Assembly: GCA_023436115.1 (NCBI GenBank)
Contig: JAEZKQ010000025.1
Location: 21,165 to 85,164 of the forward strand
Source of the DNA: Bacillota bacterium
Lineage (GTDB): Bacteria; Bacillota; Clostridia; Christensenellales; SZUA-584
Length of the DNA stretch: 64,000 bases
Direction of reading: 5' to 3'
Shown one piece after another: positions 53,545 to 62,588 of this stretch; the stretch's first letter is position 1, and each line of letters opens with the position of its first letter. A program made the position numbers and the translations under genes. Under the pieces are notes generated by a model. The model made no database searches and was not told the DNA's origin. It saw only the letters and a program-made list of their open reading frames with translations.

Positions 53545-54669
53545 ATGAAAAAATCCGCTATAAGCATTTTGATAGCCTTTGTCATGCTGTTGACCATGGC
53601 TTGTGACACTGCAAACGAGAATATTGATACCTCCCTGCCCGATCAGACGAGTCTGGAGGACCCATCATCGAATTATTTCGATGTTAATTTTGAGGAGAAC
53701 TCCGGAGGTCTTATTGATCCTGCAGAATACCAGTTTGCGATTGTATACGGAGGCGTACATCCTTATTTCGAACCATATAAGCCTGGAGCAAAAGCTGCCG
53801 CGAATGATCTGGGAATTCCTGAACCGTATATTGTAAGCCCCCAGGCATGGGATCAGTCGGAACAGAATCAAGTTATAAAAGGCGTTATTGAAAGCGGGGC
53901 CAAAGGAATTGGGATGTTCCCTTCTGATGCCAGCGCCAGTAATCCAGAGATTACAAGGATTGTAGAAAGCGGGATTCCGGTGATCACAATAGGTGGATCT
54001 CCAACCGAGCCTTCGGATGCAGAGTTTTGTTTTGCAACCGATGTTGGCGCGTCGGTTGCGTTTGGAACTCAGGCATTAATCGACAAGCTGAAGCAAAACG
54101 GGCTTACAAAGGGGCATATCGTTCATCTTTGCAGCGCGCTCAACGATACGAATACACAGAAACGCCAGATGGCAATCAAGGAGGTTTTGGCAAGGCCGGA
54201 AAATGCGGGGTTTACTCTGTATAAAGAGCTTGCCGATACCGATAATATAGAATTGGCTGAAGAAGCGATCAGCGATATGTACGCATCATATATCGGCGAA
54301 GTCGACGGGATTATATGCACCGGTTATGTTAACGCACAGGTTTTAGCCAAAACGATGATGGTCAAAAATGAGCATAGGATTGTTGCGATCGGTATCGACG
54401 ATTCTCAGGACGTTTTAAACGCAATTGATGCCGGTATCATGTACGGAACGATGACCCAGAATCCATGGGGGATGGGCTATGTCGCAATATATGCTTTAAA
54501 GCTATTGAAAGACGGATATACATATAAGGAAGACAACCCTTTTTTTATAAACTCAGGATATTTCCTGTTAACCAAAAACGGCATTTCAAACTATCAGGCA
54601 AAAATGGAAGAAAACACGAAAGCGTTTGTCTCAACGATGAAGGACAAATATTTTGATCCACCTATGTAA
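53545..54669 (+). CDS. sugar-binding lipoprotein, copy B
   Basis: Second binding protein of 374 residues, a paralogue of copy A (shared FAIVYGGVHP, NTQKRQ, DTNTQ and GIDDSQDVL segments and most of the ligand-site region). The lipobox is LTMAC. It has its own control region with a terminator before it and a repeat over the -10. It ends close to the promoter of the AraC-family regulator. It may be a second-substrate receptor for the same importer, or an extracellular sensor. Confidence 0.92.
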   Translation: MKKSAISILIAFVMLLTMACDTANENIDTSLPDQTSLEDPSSNYFDVNFEENSGGLIDPAEYQFAIVYGGVHPYFEPYKPGAKAAANDLGIPEPYIVSPQAWDQSEQNQVIKGVIESGAKGIGMFPSDASASNPEITRIVESGIPVITIGGSPTEPSDAEFCFATDVGASVAFGTQALIDKLKQNGLTKGHIVHLCSALNDTNTQKRQMAIKEVLARPENAGFTLYKELADTDNIELAEEAISDMYASYIGEVDGIICTGYVNAQVLAKTMMVKNEHRIVAIGIDDSQDVLNAIDAGIMYGTMTQNPWGMGYVAIYALKLLKDGYTYKEDNPFFINSGYFLLTKNGISNYQAKMEENTKAFVSTMKDKYFDPPM

Positions 54670-54798
54670 TCAATAATACGGTCCGTAAATTGTAAACGGT
54701 GAAAATACACAATACATCGAAAAACATATTCATAAACAATTGCCCGTCGGAATGGATCGGTCATACACAAGGCTGCTATCGGGATAGAACTCCAATTC

Positions 54799-54827
54799 TT
54801 GTTAATTTCCTGATCTGGAAGTATAAT
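54799..54827 (+). promoter_or_regulatory. promoter of the AraC-family regulator
   Basis: TTGTTA (54799-54804), 17-base spacer, TATAAT (54822-54827), 28 bases before the start codon. Confidence 0.5.
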
Positions 54828-54855
54828 TAACATAGCCTATAAGCGGGAGATCAAT

Positions 54856-55845
54856 ATGGAGTATATCAGTGCAAGAGAAGCCGGAGAAAAATGGGGCATC
54901 ACAAACCGCATGGTTAACTATCATTGCCTGGCTGGCCGCATTAAAGGCGCGGTTAAAAAAGGCAACCTGTGGCTGGTTCCTCAAAATGCTGAGAAACCGG
55001 CCGACGGAAGACGAAAAAAGAGCGCGATGCAGAATGCGAAGGACGCAGTGGCCAGTCAGAGCTTGTGCGATTTATATGCGCAAAGAAAGCACAGCGGCGA
55101 ATGGCCTTTTGAGTCGCTGTATGAAAATAAACAGCTGTTCCTTGAGATGTTCAGACATTTTCCATATCCAATGCACATTTGCGCGGCGGACGGAACGATG
55201 CTGCTGGCGAACGAAGCGTTTTTGGAGTTTGCGAGAATATCCAACCCTGAAAAGCTCTATAAAAACCATAATATTATTTTAAATCCCAACCTTGAAAGAT
55301 GGAAAGTAAAGGATTTTGTTTTGCAAGCTTATAAGGGCGAGGTCGTACACGCGTACGATATGAAAGTCCCCCATCAGGAAATAGTCGAAAGGTTAGGCGA
55401 TGATAATGAATTGGTTTTCGGTAGTTTGTATCAGGATATCACTGCTTTTCCCATATTCGATGATAACAATCACTTAGAGTTTATTATAACGATATTCATA
55501 ACTTCCAGGTATTATCATGATAAAGAAGAGATTATAAAGGGCAAAGAATATATAGACAGCCACTGGAAAGAGGAGTTTGATATAGACAAATTGGCTGATA
55601 TCGTCCACATGAGCCGGTATCACTATACACGCTTGTTCAAACAGCATACAGGGATAACCCCGTACAACTACTATCAGGATGTAAAGCTCAGCAAACTAAA
55701 GGAAAAGCTATGCGATACCAATCTGACCATAGCGCAAGCCTTTGCCGAATGTGGGGCGGATTACAACGGAAATTTCGCAAAAATATTCAGACAGAAAACA
55801 GGTATGAGTCCCTCACAATATCGAAAGATGATATCAGAAAAATAA
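54856..55845 (+). CDS. regulator with N-terminal HTH, PAS-like middle and AraC C-terminus
   Basis: A 329-residue cytosolic regulator. Residues 1-55 look like a MerR/excisionase-type helix-turn-helix (ISAREAGEKWGITNRMVNYHC, then KKGNLWLVPQNAEKP). A PAS-like domain follows at about 95-225 (FRHFPYPMHICAADGTMLLANEAFLEF). The C-terminal AraC domain has two helix-turn-helix units (FDIDKLADIVHMSRYHYTRLFK and IAQAFAECGADYNGNF) and ends TGMSPSQYRK. It has its own promoter. It may sense a small ligand and control the preceding transporter, which is an inference from position. Confidence 0.88.
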   Translation: MEYISAREAGEKWGITNRMVNYHCLAGRIKGAVKKGNLWLVPQNAEKPADGRRKKSAMQNAKDAVASQSLCDLYAQRKHSGEWPFESLYENKQLFLEMFRHFPYPMHICAADGTMLLANEAFLEFARISNPEKLYKNHNIILNPNLERWKVKDFVLQAYKGEVVHAYDMKVPHQEIVERLGDDNELVFGSLYQDITAFPIFDDNNHLEFIITIFITSRYYHDKEEIIKGKEYIDSHWKEEFDIDKLADIVHMSRYHYTRLFKQHTGITPYNYYQDVKLSKLKEKLCDTNLTIAQAFAECGADYNGNFAKIFRQKTGMSPSQYRKMISEK

Positions 55846-56345
55846 GAAACTCCAGCAAAAAGGCTTTCGGGTGTAATAATCTGTATGATTATTGCTGAAA
55901 ATGATAAAAATCATCGAAAAAAAAGCACTGATTTCAGTATTTCACTTACAGTTTTTTATATACAATTGTTATCGAAATATGTCGGAGAGAGGTACCACAA
56001 CATGAACATGGCCTTTATACCACATGTTTTTTCGTCCGCGTATTCTATAAGAGTCTTTCAATATTCACTCTCTTTCATGGTTACAGATTGATTTACCTAG
56101 GCAGGGAGATGGTTCTGTGTCCACGTTTTCGCTTATGACAAGCTCTTTATGATGTAGAAGATAACTAAGGAGGACGATCATTGCAACAAAATAGTCTGTC
56201 GGCTATACGGTAGCAATCGCAGTGCTGTTTGTTTTTAATCACCAAAAACGTGATGGCATGATGGACAACTTTGACTCTCATTAGTATGTACATATGGAAC
56301 TTGTGTCGATACTAATATTAATCGGCTAAGGAGAAAGCAGAGAAA
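55846..56345. other. 500-base spacer with possible relics
   Basis: AT-rich with no intact gene. A strong AAGGAGG (56167-56173) precedes only an 11-codon frame (TTG at 56181). In a second frame SVGYTVAIAVLFVF and onward looks like a broken membrane segment. An inverted repeat ATTAGTAT/ATACTAAT (56280-56316) lies close to the next gene and may be a regulatory site. Confidence 0.35.
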
Positions 56346-58787
56346 ATGGAAAAGAAACAGTATTTGAGCATACTGCTGTGTGCGGCGCTGATTCTAACAG
56401 TGTTACTGATGCCTGTGGTATCCCCGGTCTTTGCCGCTCAAACGGAGGCGGAAAAAGCAGCTCCTGTCGATACAGAATGTATTCAGACAGCGGATGGTAT
56501 CGCGCCGCTTGCTGCAAGTGATTATGAGCCGGAGGCTGTGGCGATTTATGCGCAGGGTGATACGGTGACCATCACGGCGGATGCCGCGCCAACCGGACAA
56601 CGGTTCAAGGAATGGAGTATTTCCCCGGCTGTCAGCTTTGTGGATGGCACGGGCTTAAAGAATTCCACGGCGACATTCACTATGCCCGATCAAGCGGTCA
56701 CGGCAACGGCCGTCTACGAGGCTCCTATCACCGCTGATTTCACCGATCCAAACTTTCTTGCGGCGGTACGAAGCACGATAGGCAAACCAACGGGAGATAT
56801 TTATGCGAACGATGTGGCGGGTATAACAACACTAGTTGTAGAAGGTGAAGAAATTCAAAGCCTGGCGGGCATACAGCATTTTACGGGCTTGGAAATACTG
56901 AGCTGTGCTGATAATCAGCTGACAACGCTAGACGTAAGCGGCCTTAATAATTTGGAGATGCTGGCTTGCTACAATAACAAGCTGACCTCGCTGAACGTGA
57001 GCGGCCTTAACAACCTGACCTATCTTTCCTGCTATAACAATGAACTGACTTCGCTGGATGTGAGCGGCCTCGGCAGTCTGGTTAGTCTGGTCTGCTCCAG
57101 CAACAAATTAACGACACTCAATATGAGCGGCCTTGGCAGTCTGGTTTATCTGAAATGCCAGAAAAATGAAATGACGGTACTGGATGTGAGCGGCCTCGGT
57201 TCTCTTGAGTTGCTACACTGCGCCGATAACCGGCTGACTTCGCTAAACATGTCCGGCTTATCCAACTTGGAAGGGCTGAATTGTGCTTGCAATCAACTGG
57301 CCACACTGGACGTGAGCAGCCTCGACAGTCTCGCTTATCTGGACTGCTCCAACAATCAGCTGACCTCGCTGGATGTGAGCGGTACGAACAACCTGGGTTA
57401 TCTGGATTGCTCTTACAACTATATGCTCGGTACGTCGGCAGTGACAGGTCGAAGCATCTCTTGGGACGGAAGCGATTTCATCTTTGAGCCGCAGAGAATA
57501 AACACCGTCACCGTCCACAATGGTACGGGAAGCGGCAATTACGTGCAGGGCGATACGGTGACCATCACGGCGGATGCCGCGCCAACCGGACAACGGTTCA
57601 AGGAATGGAGTATTTCCCCGGCTGTCAGCTTTGTGGATGGCACGGGCTTAAAGAATTCCACGGCGACATTCACCATGCCCAATCAAGCGGTCACGGCAAG
57701 GGCCGTCTATGAGGCTCCCATCACCGCTGATTTTACCGATCCAAACTTTCTTGCGGCGGTACGAAGCACGATAGGCAAACCAACGGGAGATATTTATGCA
57801 AACGATGTAGCGGGTATATCAGTACTGGTTGTAGAAGGTAAGAATATCCAAAGTCTGGCGGGTATACAGCATTTTACGGGGTTGAAGGCATTGTTCTGTG
57901 CTAGTAATCAGCTGACAACGCTAGACGTGAGCGGCCTTAAAAATTTGGAGGTGTTGGATTGCTACAACAACAAGCTGACCTCGCTGAACGTGAGCGGCCT
58001 AGGCAGTCTGTTTACGTTGATGTGTCATAAGAATGAATTGACGGCACTGGACGTGAGAGGCCTCGGTTCTCTTGAGTTGCTAAACTGCGCCAACAATCAG
58101 CTGACTTCGCTAAACGTGTCGGGACTGTCTAACCTGCTATTGCTGAGTTGTCCTTACAATCAGCTGACCTCTCTGGATGTGAGCGGCCTTGGCAATCTGG
58201 GTTATCTAAATTGCTCCTATAACTATATGCCCGGCACATCGGCCGTAACGGGCCAGGTCATCTCTTGGGACGGACGTGATTTCATATTTGAGCCGCAGAG
58301 TATAAATGTCATCACCCTGACCGATAGCGCCACGGGAATTACGGTTTCGGGCAATATCAGCGAAGGTGCGGTGCTCACGGTAACGGATTTGGCGCTCGGG
58401 AACAGCGCCGCCGATAATGCCATACGGGAGCGCATGCAAGACGACGATTATGTGTTCATTTTGGGCAGAAACATCTCGCTCTCCGGCAGCTTCACGGGTA
58501 TGCTGACCCTTTCACTGCCGGTGGATGCGCAATATAACGGGCAAGCCGTGACGATACTGCACGCGAAACAGGATGGCACGTTGGAGACCTACACCGTAAA
58601 GGTGCAAGACGGAAAGGCCACGTTTGACGTGACCGGCCTGTCGCCGTTCGCGGTATTTAAAAAGGACAGCCTTGACAATATTCCCAAGGTGGGCGATACT
58701 GGGACAGCCCTTATGTGGTGGTTGTTGCTGGCTATATCTGTTGCGGGCATTATCACCATTGTATTGGTCAGAAAAGGAAATTCGTAA
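56346..58787 (+). CDS. leucine-rich-repeat surface protein with sorting-type C-terminus
   Basis: An 813-residue exported wall protein. A signal peptide (ILLCAALILTVLLMPVVSPVF) ends at FAA. The mature part has two copies of one module: a bacterial-Ig/InlB-type repeat (GDTVTITADAAPTGQRFKEW), DPNFLAAVRSTIGKPTGDI, and a set of 21-residue leucine-rich repeats of the form LTSLDVSGL.NL..L.C..N. A further beta domain follows, then IPKVGDTG, a hydrophobic helix (LMWWLLLAISVAGIITIVLV) and RKGNS, the layout of a sortase sorting signal. The sortase gene is next. It probably acts in adhesion. Confidence 0.88.
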   Translation: MEKKQYLSILLCAALILTVLLMPVVSPVFAAQTEAEKAAPVDTECIQTADGIAPLAASDYEPEAVAIYAQGDTVTITADAAPTGQRFKEWSISPAVSFVDGTGLKNSTATFTMPDQAVTATAVYEAPITADFTDPNFLAAVRSTIGKPTGDIYANDVAGITTLVVEGEEIQSLAGIQHFTGLEILSCADNQLTTLDVSGLNNLEMLACYNNKLTSLNVSGLNNLTYLSCYNNELTSLDVSGLGSLVSLVCSSNKLTTLNMSGLGSLVYLKCQKNEMTVLDVSGLGSLELLHCADNRLTSLNMSGLSNLEGLNCACNQLATLDVSSLDSLAYLDCSNNQLTSLDVSGTNNLGYLDCSYNYMLGTSAVTGRSISWDGSDFIFEPQRINTVTVHNGTGSGNYVQGDTVTITADAAPTGQRFKEWSISPAVSFVDGTGLKNSTATFTMPNQAVTARAVYEAPITADFTDPNFLAAVRSTIGKPTGDIYANDVAGISVLVVEGKNIQSLAGIQHFTGLKALFCASNQLTTLDVSGLKNLEVLDCYNNKLTSLNVSGLGSLFTLMCHKNELTALDVRGLGSLELLNCANNQLTSLNVSGLSNLLLLSCPYNQLTSLDVSGLGNLGYLNCSYNYMPGTSAVTGQVISWDGRDFIFEPQSINVITLTDSATGITVSGNISEGAVLTVTDLALGNSAADNAIRERMQDDDYVFILGRNISLSGSFTGMLTLSLPVDAQYNGQAVTILHAKQDGTLETYTVKVQDGKATFDVTGLSPFAVFKKDSLDNIPKVGDTGTALMWWLLLAISVAGIITIVLVRKGNS
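56559..57673 (+). repeat. direct repeat within the LRR protein gene
   Basis: The 122 bases at 56559-56680 are identical to 57552-57673 (offset 993). Similar but diverging sequence continues on through the LRR part, showing that a module of about 1 kb was duplicated and that this segment has been kept or homogenised. Confidence 0.85.
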
Positions 58788-58872
58788 GCAGTATGAACAA
58801 GTGAATCCCCATCAAATGAAGGACGGGGTGTCTCCCTGATTTCCTGCTTGCTTTCTAGCGGAGTGTACTGGA

Positions 58873-59718
58873 ATGCGTAAATCCAAGATATCTAAACTAA
58901 GACGGTGCGGAAAACCAAGCGCGAAATTCTCTCGGCAGGTATGGTTTGCGTTGCTTATCTTTTTCTGTGCGGTCTTTATTTTCTCGGCGACAATGCTCAT
59001 TTTGGACTATACACAAGGAAAAAAAGAAGAAGAAGCTTTCAAAGAGCTGGCGGCTGTCGTGGCAAGCGTACAAGGCTCTGCGCCCACTCCTAGCGGTACG
59101 TCCGAACCATCGCAAACTTCTCAAACGCCTGTTTTATTAGAGCAATACCGGGCACTATACGCTCAGAACGCGGATATGGCAGGCTGGATTAAGGTAGACG
59201 GCACAGAAATCGATTATCCCGTCATGTATACGGGAGACGACTTCTATCTGTCACATGGTTTTGACAAGGCGGAATCGAAGAGCGGCGTACCGTTCATTGA
59301 CAAGCGTTGTATGGTAGGGCCGTTTGGTACGAATACCATCATCTATGGCCACCACATGAAGAACGGCACTATGTTTGCAGGGCTGGAGAGATATAAGGAT
59401 GAGGATTTCTACAAGACACATCCGGTCATCCACTTTGACACGCTGTATGAGCAGCAGGAATATGAGATCATTGCGGTATTCGAAAGCCAGATTTACAGAA
59501 AGAGCGACACGGTCTTTAAGCATTATAATTTTCTGAATGCAGATGACCAAGCTGACTTCGATGAGTATATCTCAAACATCAATGCGCTGTCGCTATATCA
59601 TACAGGCGTGACCGCCTCTTACGGCGACGAACTGCTGACACTAGTGACTTGTGCTTACCATACGGAGAACGGGCAGTTTGTGGTGGTGGCAAGAAAGGCA
59701 TACGGAAATTCAGATTAA
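58873..59718 (+). CDS. srtB: class B sortase
   Basis: Membrane-bound transpeptidase of 281 residues that anchors proteins to peptidoglycan. A basic N-terminus leads into one helix (VWFALLIFFCAVFIFSATML). The catalytic domain has DYPVMYTGDDFYLSHGF, the catalytic His160 in IIYGHHMKNGTMF, Cys260 in LTLVTCAYHTENG (TLxTC) and Arg274 in VVVARK. These are class B features. It lies 85 bases after its likely substrate gene. Confidence 0.95.
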   Translation: MRKSKISKLRRCGKPSAKFSRQVWFALLIFFCAVFIFSATMLILDYTQGKKEEEAFKELAAVVASVQGSAPTPSGTSEPSQTSQTPVLLEQYRALYAQNADMAGWIKVDGTEIDYPVMYTGDDFYLSHGFDKAESKSGVPFIDKRCMVGPFGTNTIIYGHHMKNGTMFAGLERYKDEDFYKTHPVIHFDTLYEQQEYEIIAVFESQIYRKSDTVFKHYNFLNADDQADFDEYISNINALSLYHTGVTASYGDELLTLVTCAYHTENGQFVVVARKAYGNSD

Positions 59719-60039
59719 CGATATGAGTTTGTGGCTCAATATTGGTGAATAGGTCAAATGCTTCGGTTTATGTTTATACTTGAGGTGAAAATACAAAGCA
59801 TCTAAGCAGGCACGTCGCTCACAACAAAGATATGCTTGAACAATTTGTGCCAGGAGGCAGCCATTCTTTTAATTTTAAGCTTAGATTATATAAAAGGATT
59901 GACCTGTTTTCCCGAAGCAACGAAAGATATGAGTAACAATGAGGCTTTTAAAAGTGCTTTTTGTTACATTTTGTCTTGAAATCACCTTGATTAAGCTTCT
60001 ATAATCATACTATGCAGCACTCATGAAAGGAAGCGAAAG
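59719..60039. other. spacer before the histidine-kinase gene
   Basis: About 320 AT-rich bases without a gene or repeat that could be recognised. The last 65 bases hold the kinase promoter. Confidence 0.5.
59976..60005 (+). promoter_or_regulatory. promoter of the kinase-regulator pair
   Basis: TTGAAA (59976-59981), 18-base spacer, TATAAT (60000-60005), 34 bases before the GTG start. Confidence 0.45.
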
Positions 60040-61743
60040 GTGCAATTTCAATATAACCCATACATATGGCTACTCATCACTTCTTCTGCTGTGACGCTTG
60101 CGCTAAGCATCTATGCGTTTTCCAGACAGCAGCATTTAAAGTGCGCCGCCAGTTTTATCACAAGCATGCTTCTGGTCACAGTCTGGTCAGGCGGCAATAT
60201 GCTGGAAATGATGGGGATGGACTTGCCTACCAAGCTCTTTTGGGCTAACGTTCAGTATTTTGCGTATTGTTTTTCTCCGCTGGCCTTGCTTGCGTTATGT
60301 ATGCGCTTTACAGGGTACGATAAATGGCTGCAAAAAAAGACCTTTTGGTGGCTGGCGATATTGCCCGTCATCATTATCGCCCTCGTATGGACAGACGGCT
60401 ATCACGGCCTGATGCGCTACGATTTTCACATAGATTCCAGCGGCGCCTTTCCCGTGATTGCCAAACGTTATGGTTTGGCTTTTTATATCCACGCAGCTTA
60501 CCAACATATCATCAATATTGCCGCGCTCACGATGCTGGTCAGGGCGACGATATACCGAAAAACCGTCTATCGAAAGCAAGCGGTGATTTTTCTTGCCGGC
60601 GCCAGTCTTATCGTTGTACCAAACATACTTTATATCATGGGCCTGAGTCCTGTTAAAGGCATTGACATGACACCTGTTTTCTTTGGCCCGGCCGGGCTAA
60701 TGATGGCGGTAGCGATATTCCGGTATAAAATGTTCGATCTGGTCCCTTTAGCGCGCGCTACGGTGATTGAAAGCATGGATGCCGGTGTATTGGTGCTGGA
60801 TCTGCAGGAACGCATATTGGATATCAACCCCGCATTGGAGAGAATAACAGGCATTTCTCCAAAACTGGCGAACGGACGCAGCGCGGCGGAAGTTTTTGTG
60901 AGCATCCCCGAGTTTTCTGGCGCTTGTCTCAACAAAAAGGTGACTTATACCGAATTTCAGCGAACAGAACCGGACGGCACGCGAATGTACGAAGCCATTT
61001 TTACGCCACTTACCGACAGCAAAGGGGCACTGCTAGGGCGGCTTGCCACCGTTTACGATGTGACACAAAAGAAAAAGACGCAGCAACGGTATCTGGCGCA
61101 GCAGCTCAGGCTGGCCGCTTCAAGGGAAAAGGAACAGATGGCGCGCGATCTGCACGATAATCTCGGGCAGATACTGGGATTCATCAATCTGCAGGCACAA
61201 GGGATACAAAGGGAATTGGCTGTCAGCGGCGTTGATATGGTGAATGACCGGCTTAGCCGCCTTGTGGACGTGACTCACACAGCGCATGAACAGTTGCGGT
61301 CATATATCAAAAGCGCCCGCAGTGTATCCGCTTCCGATGATAGTCTCATCGCGTCATTGCGCACCGATATATTAGAGTTTGAGAAGCGCTCGGGTATATC
61401 CGCTGAATTAAAAATCGATTTTGATTGGGCAGGAATCAGCAGATATACGCAGATCCAATTGCTCAGCATAGCAAAGGAAGCCCTCAACAACGTACAGAAG
61501 CATGCCGACGCCTCGCAGATCAGGCTGAAGATGTCGTGTGTAAACGGCACACTGAATTTATCGATAGAAGATGATGGAAAAGGCTTTGATCTAAAGCGTG
61601 CCATAGGCGGAGAATCGATCGGGCTGAGCATCATGAAGGAGCGCGCGGCGGAGATCGGTGCAGTGCTGCGTGTTGATTCCACGCCCAAAAAAGGCTGCCG
61701 GGTTTGGCTGACAATGCCCATTGATGGAGGCGAAAAGACATGA
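60040..61743 (+). CDS. 7TM sensor histidine kinase with PAS domain (NarX/DesK-type core)
   Basis: Membrane kinase of 567 residues. The N-terminal 225 residues form the 7TM histidine-kinase sensor (MLEMMGMDLPTKLFWANVQYF is typical in parts). A PAS domain follows at about 240-345 (VLDLQERILDINPALERITGI), then HisKA_3 with the phosphorylated His372 in ARDLHDNLGQ and an ATP-binding domain (EALNNVQKHA, DDGKGF, GLSIMKERAAEIG). The start is GTG with AAAGGA upstream. It overlaps its regulator by ATGA. The signal is unknown; neighbouring genes suggest control of surface proteins. Confidence 0.93.
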   Translation: MQFQYNPYIWLLITSSAVTLALSIYAFSRQQHLKCAASFITSMLLVTVWSGGNMLEMMGMDLPTKLFWANVQYFAYCFSPLALLALCMRFTGYDKWLQKKTFWWLAILPVIIIALVWTDGYHGLMRYDFHIDSSGAFPVIAKRYGLAFYIHAAYQHIINIAALTMLVRATIYRKTVYRKQAVIFLAGASLIVVPNILYIMGLSPVKGIDMTPVFFGPAGLMMAVAIFRYKMFDLVPLARATVIESMDAGVLVLDLQERILDINPALERITGISPKLANGRSAAEVFVSIPEFSGACLNKKVTYTEFQRTEPDGTRMYEAIFTPLTDSKGALLGRLATVYDVTQKKKTQQRYLAQQLRLAASREKEQMARDLHDNLGQILGFINLQAQGIQRELAVSGVDMVNDRLSRLVDVTHTAHEQLRSYIKSARSVSASDDSLIASLRTDILEFEKRSGISAELKIDFDWAGISRYTQIQLLSIAKEALNNVQKHADASQIRLKMSCVNGTLNLSIEDDGKGFDLKRAIGGESIGLSIMKERAAEIGAVLRVDSTPKKGCRVWLTMPIDGGEKT

Positions 61744-62381
61744 AACTAATGCTGGTGGACGACCATGCGTTGTTTATCGAGGGACTAAGCTATCTGCTTA
61801 AAACCTATGGGTTTGAGGTGGTCTGTACTGCAAACTCGGGCAAGAACGCGTTGGTTCTGGCCGCTAGCCATCGGCCAGAGGCCGTGCTGATGGATATCCG
61901 TATGCCGGGGCTCAGCGGCTTTGAAACGCTCAGATTGCTGAAAGCGCAGTACCCCGCCATGAAGGTGGTGATGCTGACCGCTTCGCAGGAGGATGAGGAT
62001 CTTTTTCAGGCCATAAAATACGGCGCGGACGGTTATTTGCTCAAAAATACTGGCGCGGCAGAGCTTGTAGAGACGCTACAGGGAATAGGTCGGGGTGAAA
62101 CTGCTCTGTCGTCTTCGCTCGCTGCGCAACTGCTGGATGAGCTGAACGATTGCCAAACAGAAGAAAACAGAGACACGACTCCGCAGCTTACGCCGCGGCA
62201 ACTTGAGATATTGCAGCTCGTGGCTCAGGGTGTTTCCTATAAAGACGTGGCAGAAGCTTTGGGACTGACAGAGCGTACGATCAAATACCATATGGGGAAT
62301 ATTGTCGAGATTCTACATCTGGAGAACCGTTCCCAAGTGATAGCACATGCCGCGAAGCTAGGCATTATTCAAGACGCCTGA
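61740..62381 (+). CDS. NarL/LuxR-family response regulator
   Basis: Cytosolic regulator of 213 residues, partner of the preceding kinase. The receiver begins KLMLVDDHALFIEG, with the phosphoacceptor Asp52 in VLMDIRMPGLSG and the switch Lys in GYLLKNTGAAE. The C-terminal LuxR helix-turn-helix is LTPRQLEILQLVAQGVSYKD, followed by GLTERTIKYHMGNI. It may act at the promoter 80 bases downstream. Confidence 0.94.
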   Translation: MKLMLVDDHALFIEGLSYLLKTYGFEVVCTANSGKNALVLAASHRPEAVLMDIRMPGLSGFETLRLLKAQYPAMKVVMLTASQEDEDLFQAIKYGADGYLLKNTGAAELVETLQGIGRGETALSSSLAAQLLDELNDCQTEENRDTTPQLTPRQLEILQLVAQGVSYKDVAEALGLTERTIKYHMGNIVEILHLENRSQVIAHAAKLGIIQDA

Positions 62382-62460
62382 TGAAATCCTGGCAACATTA
62401 TATATATACGGCGAACGTCGTTATTTGTCGTTTTATACCAGGAGACTGTACTTTCGTACA

Positions 62461-62489
62461 TTGTGACAAATCCATTATATAAATATAAT
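62461..62489 (+). promoter_or_regulatory. promoter of the glycine-rich repeat protein
   Basis: TTGTGA (62461-62466), 17-base spacer, TATAAT (62484-62489), 100 bases before the start. A GTAC-TTTC-GTAC repeat lies just upstream. Confidence 0.5.
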
Positions 62490-62588
62490 ATAGTATGTGA
62501 AGTAATATACGTATGTTGACGATTATTGCAACTTTTTAATGCGCCGGAAATTGTCTCGATTTAAGGCCGTCCCGCTTTGGAGGTTACC

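Noticed and set aside
56005..56034. AACATG/CATGTT hairpin followed by T6 as a terminator
   Set aside because: Stem is only 6 bp and AT-rich. Too weak to call.
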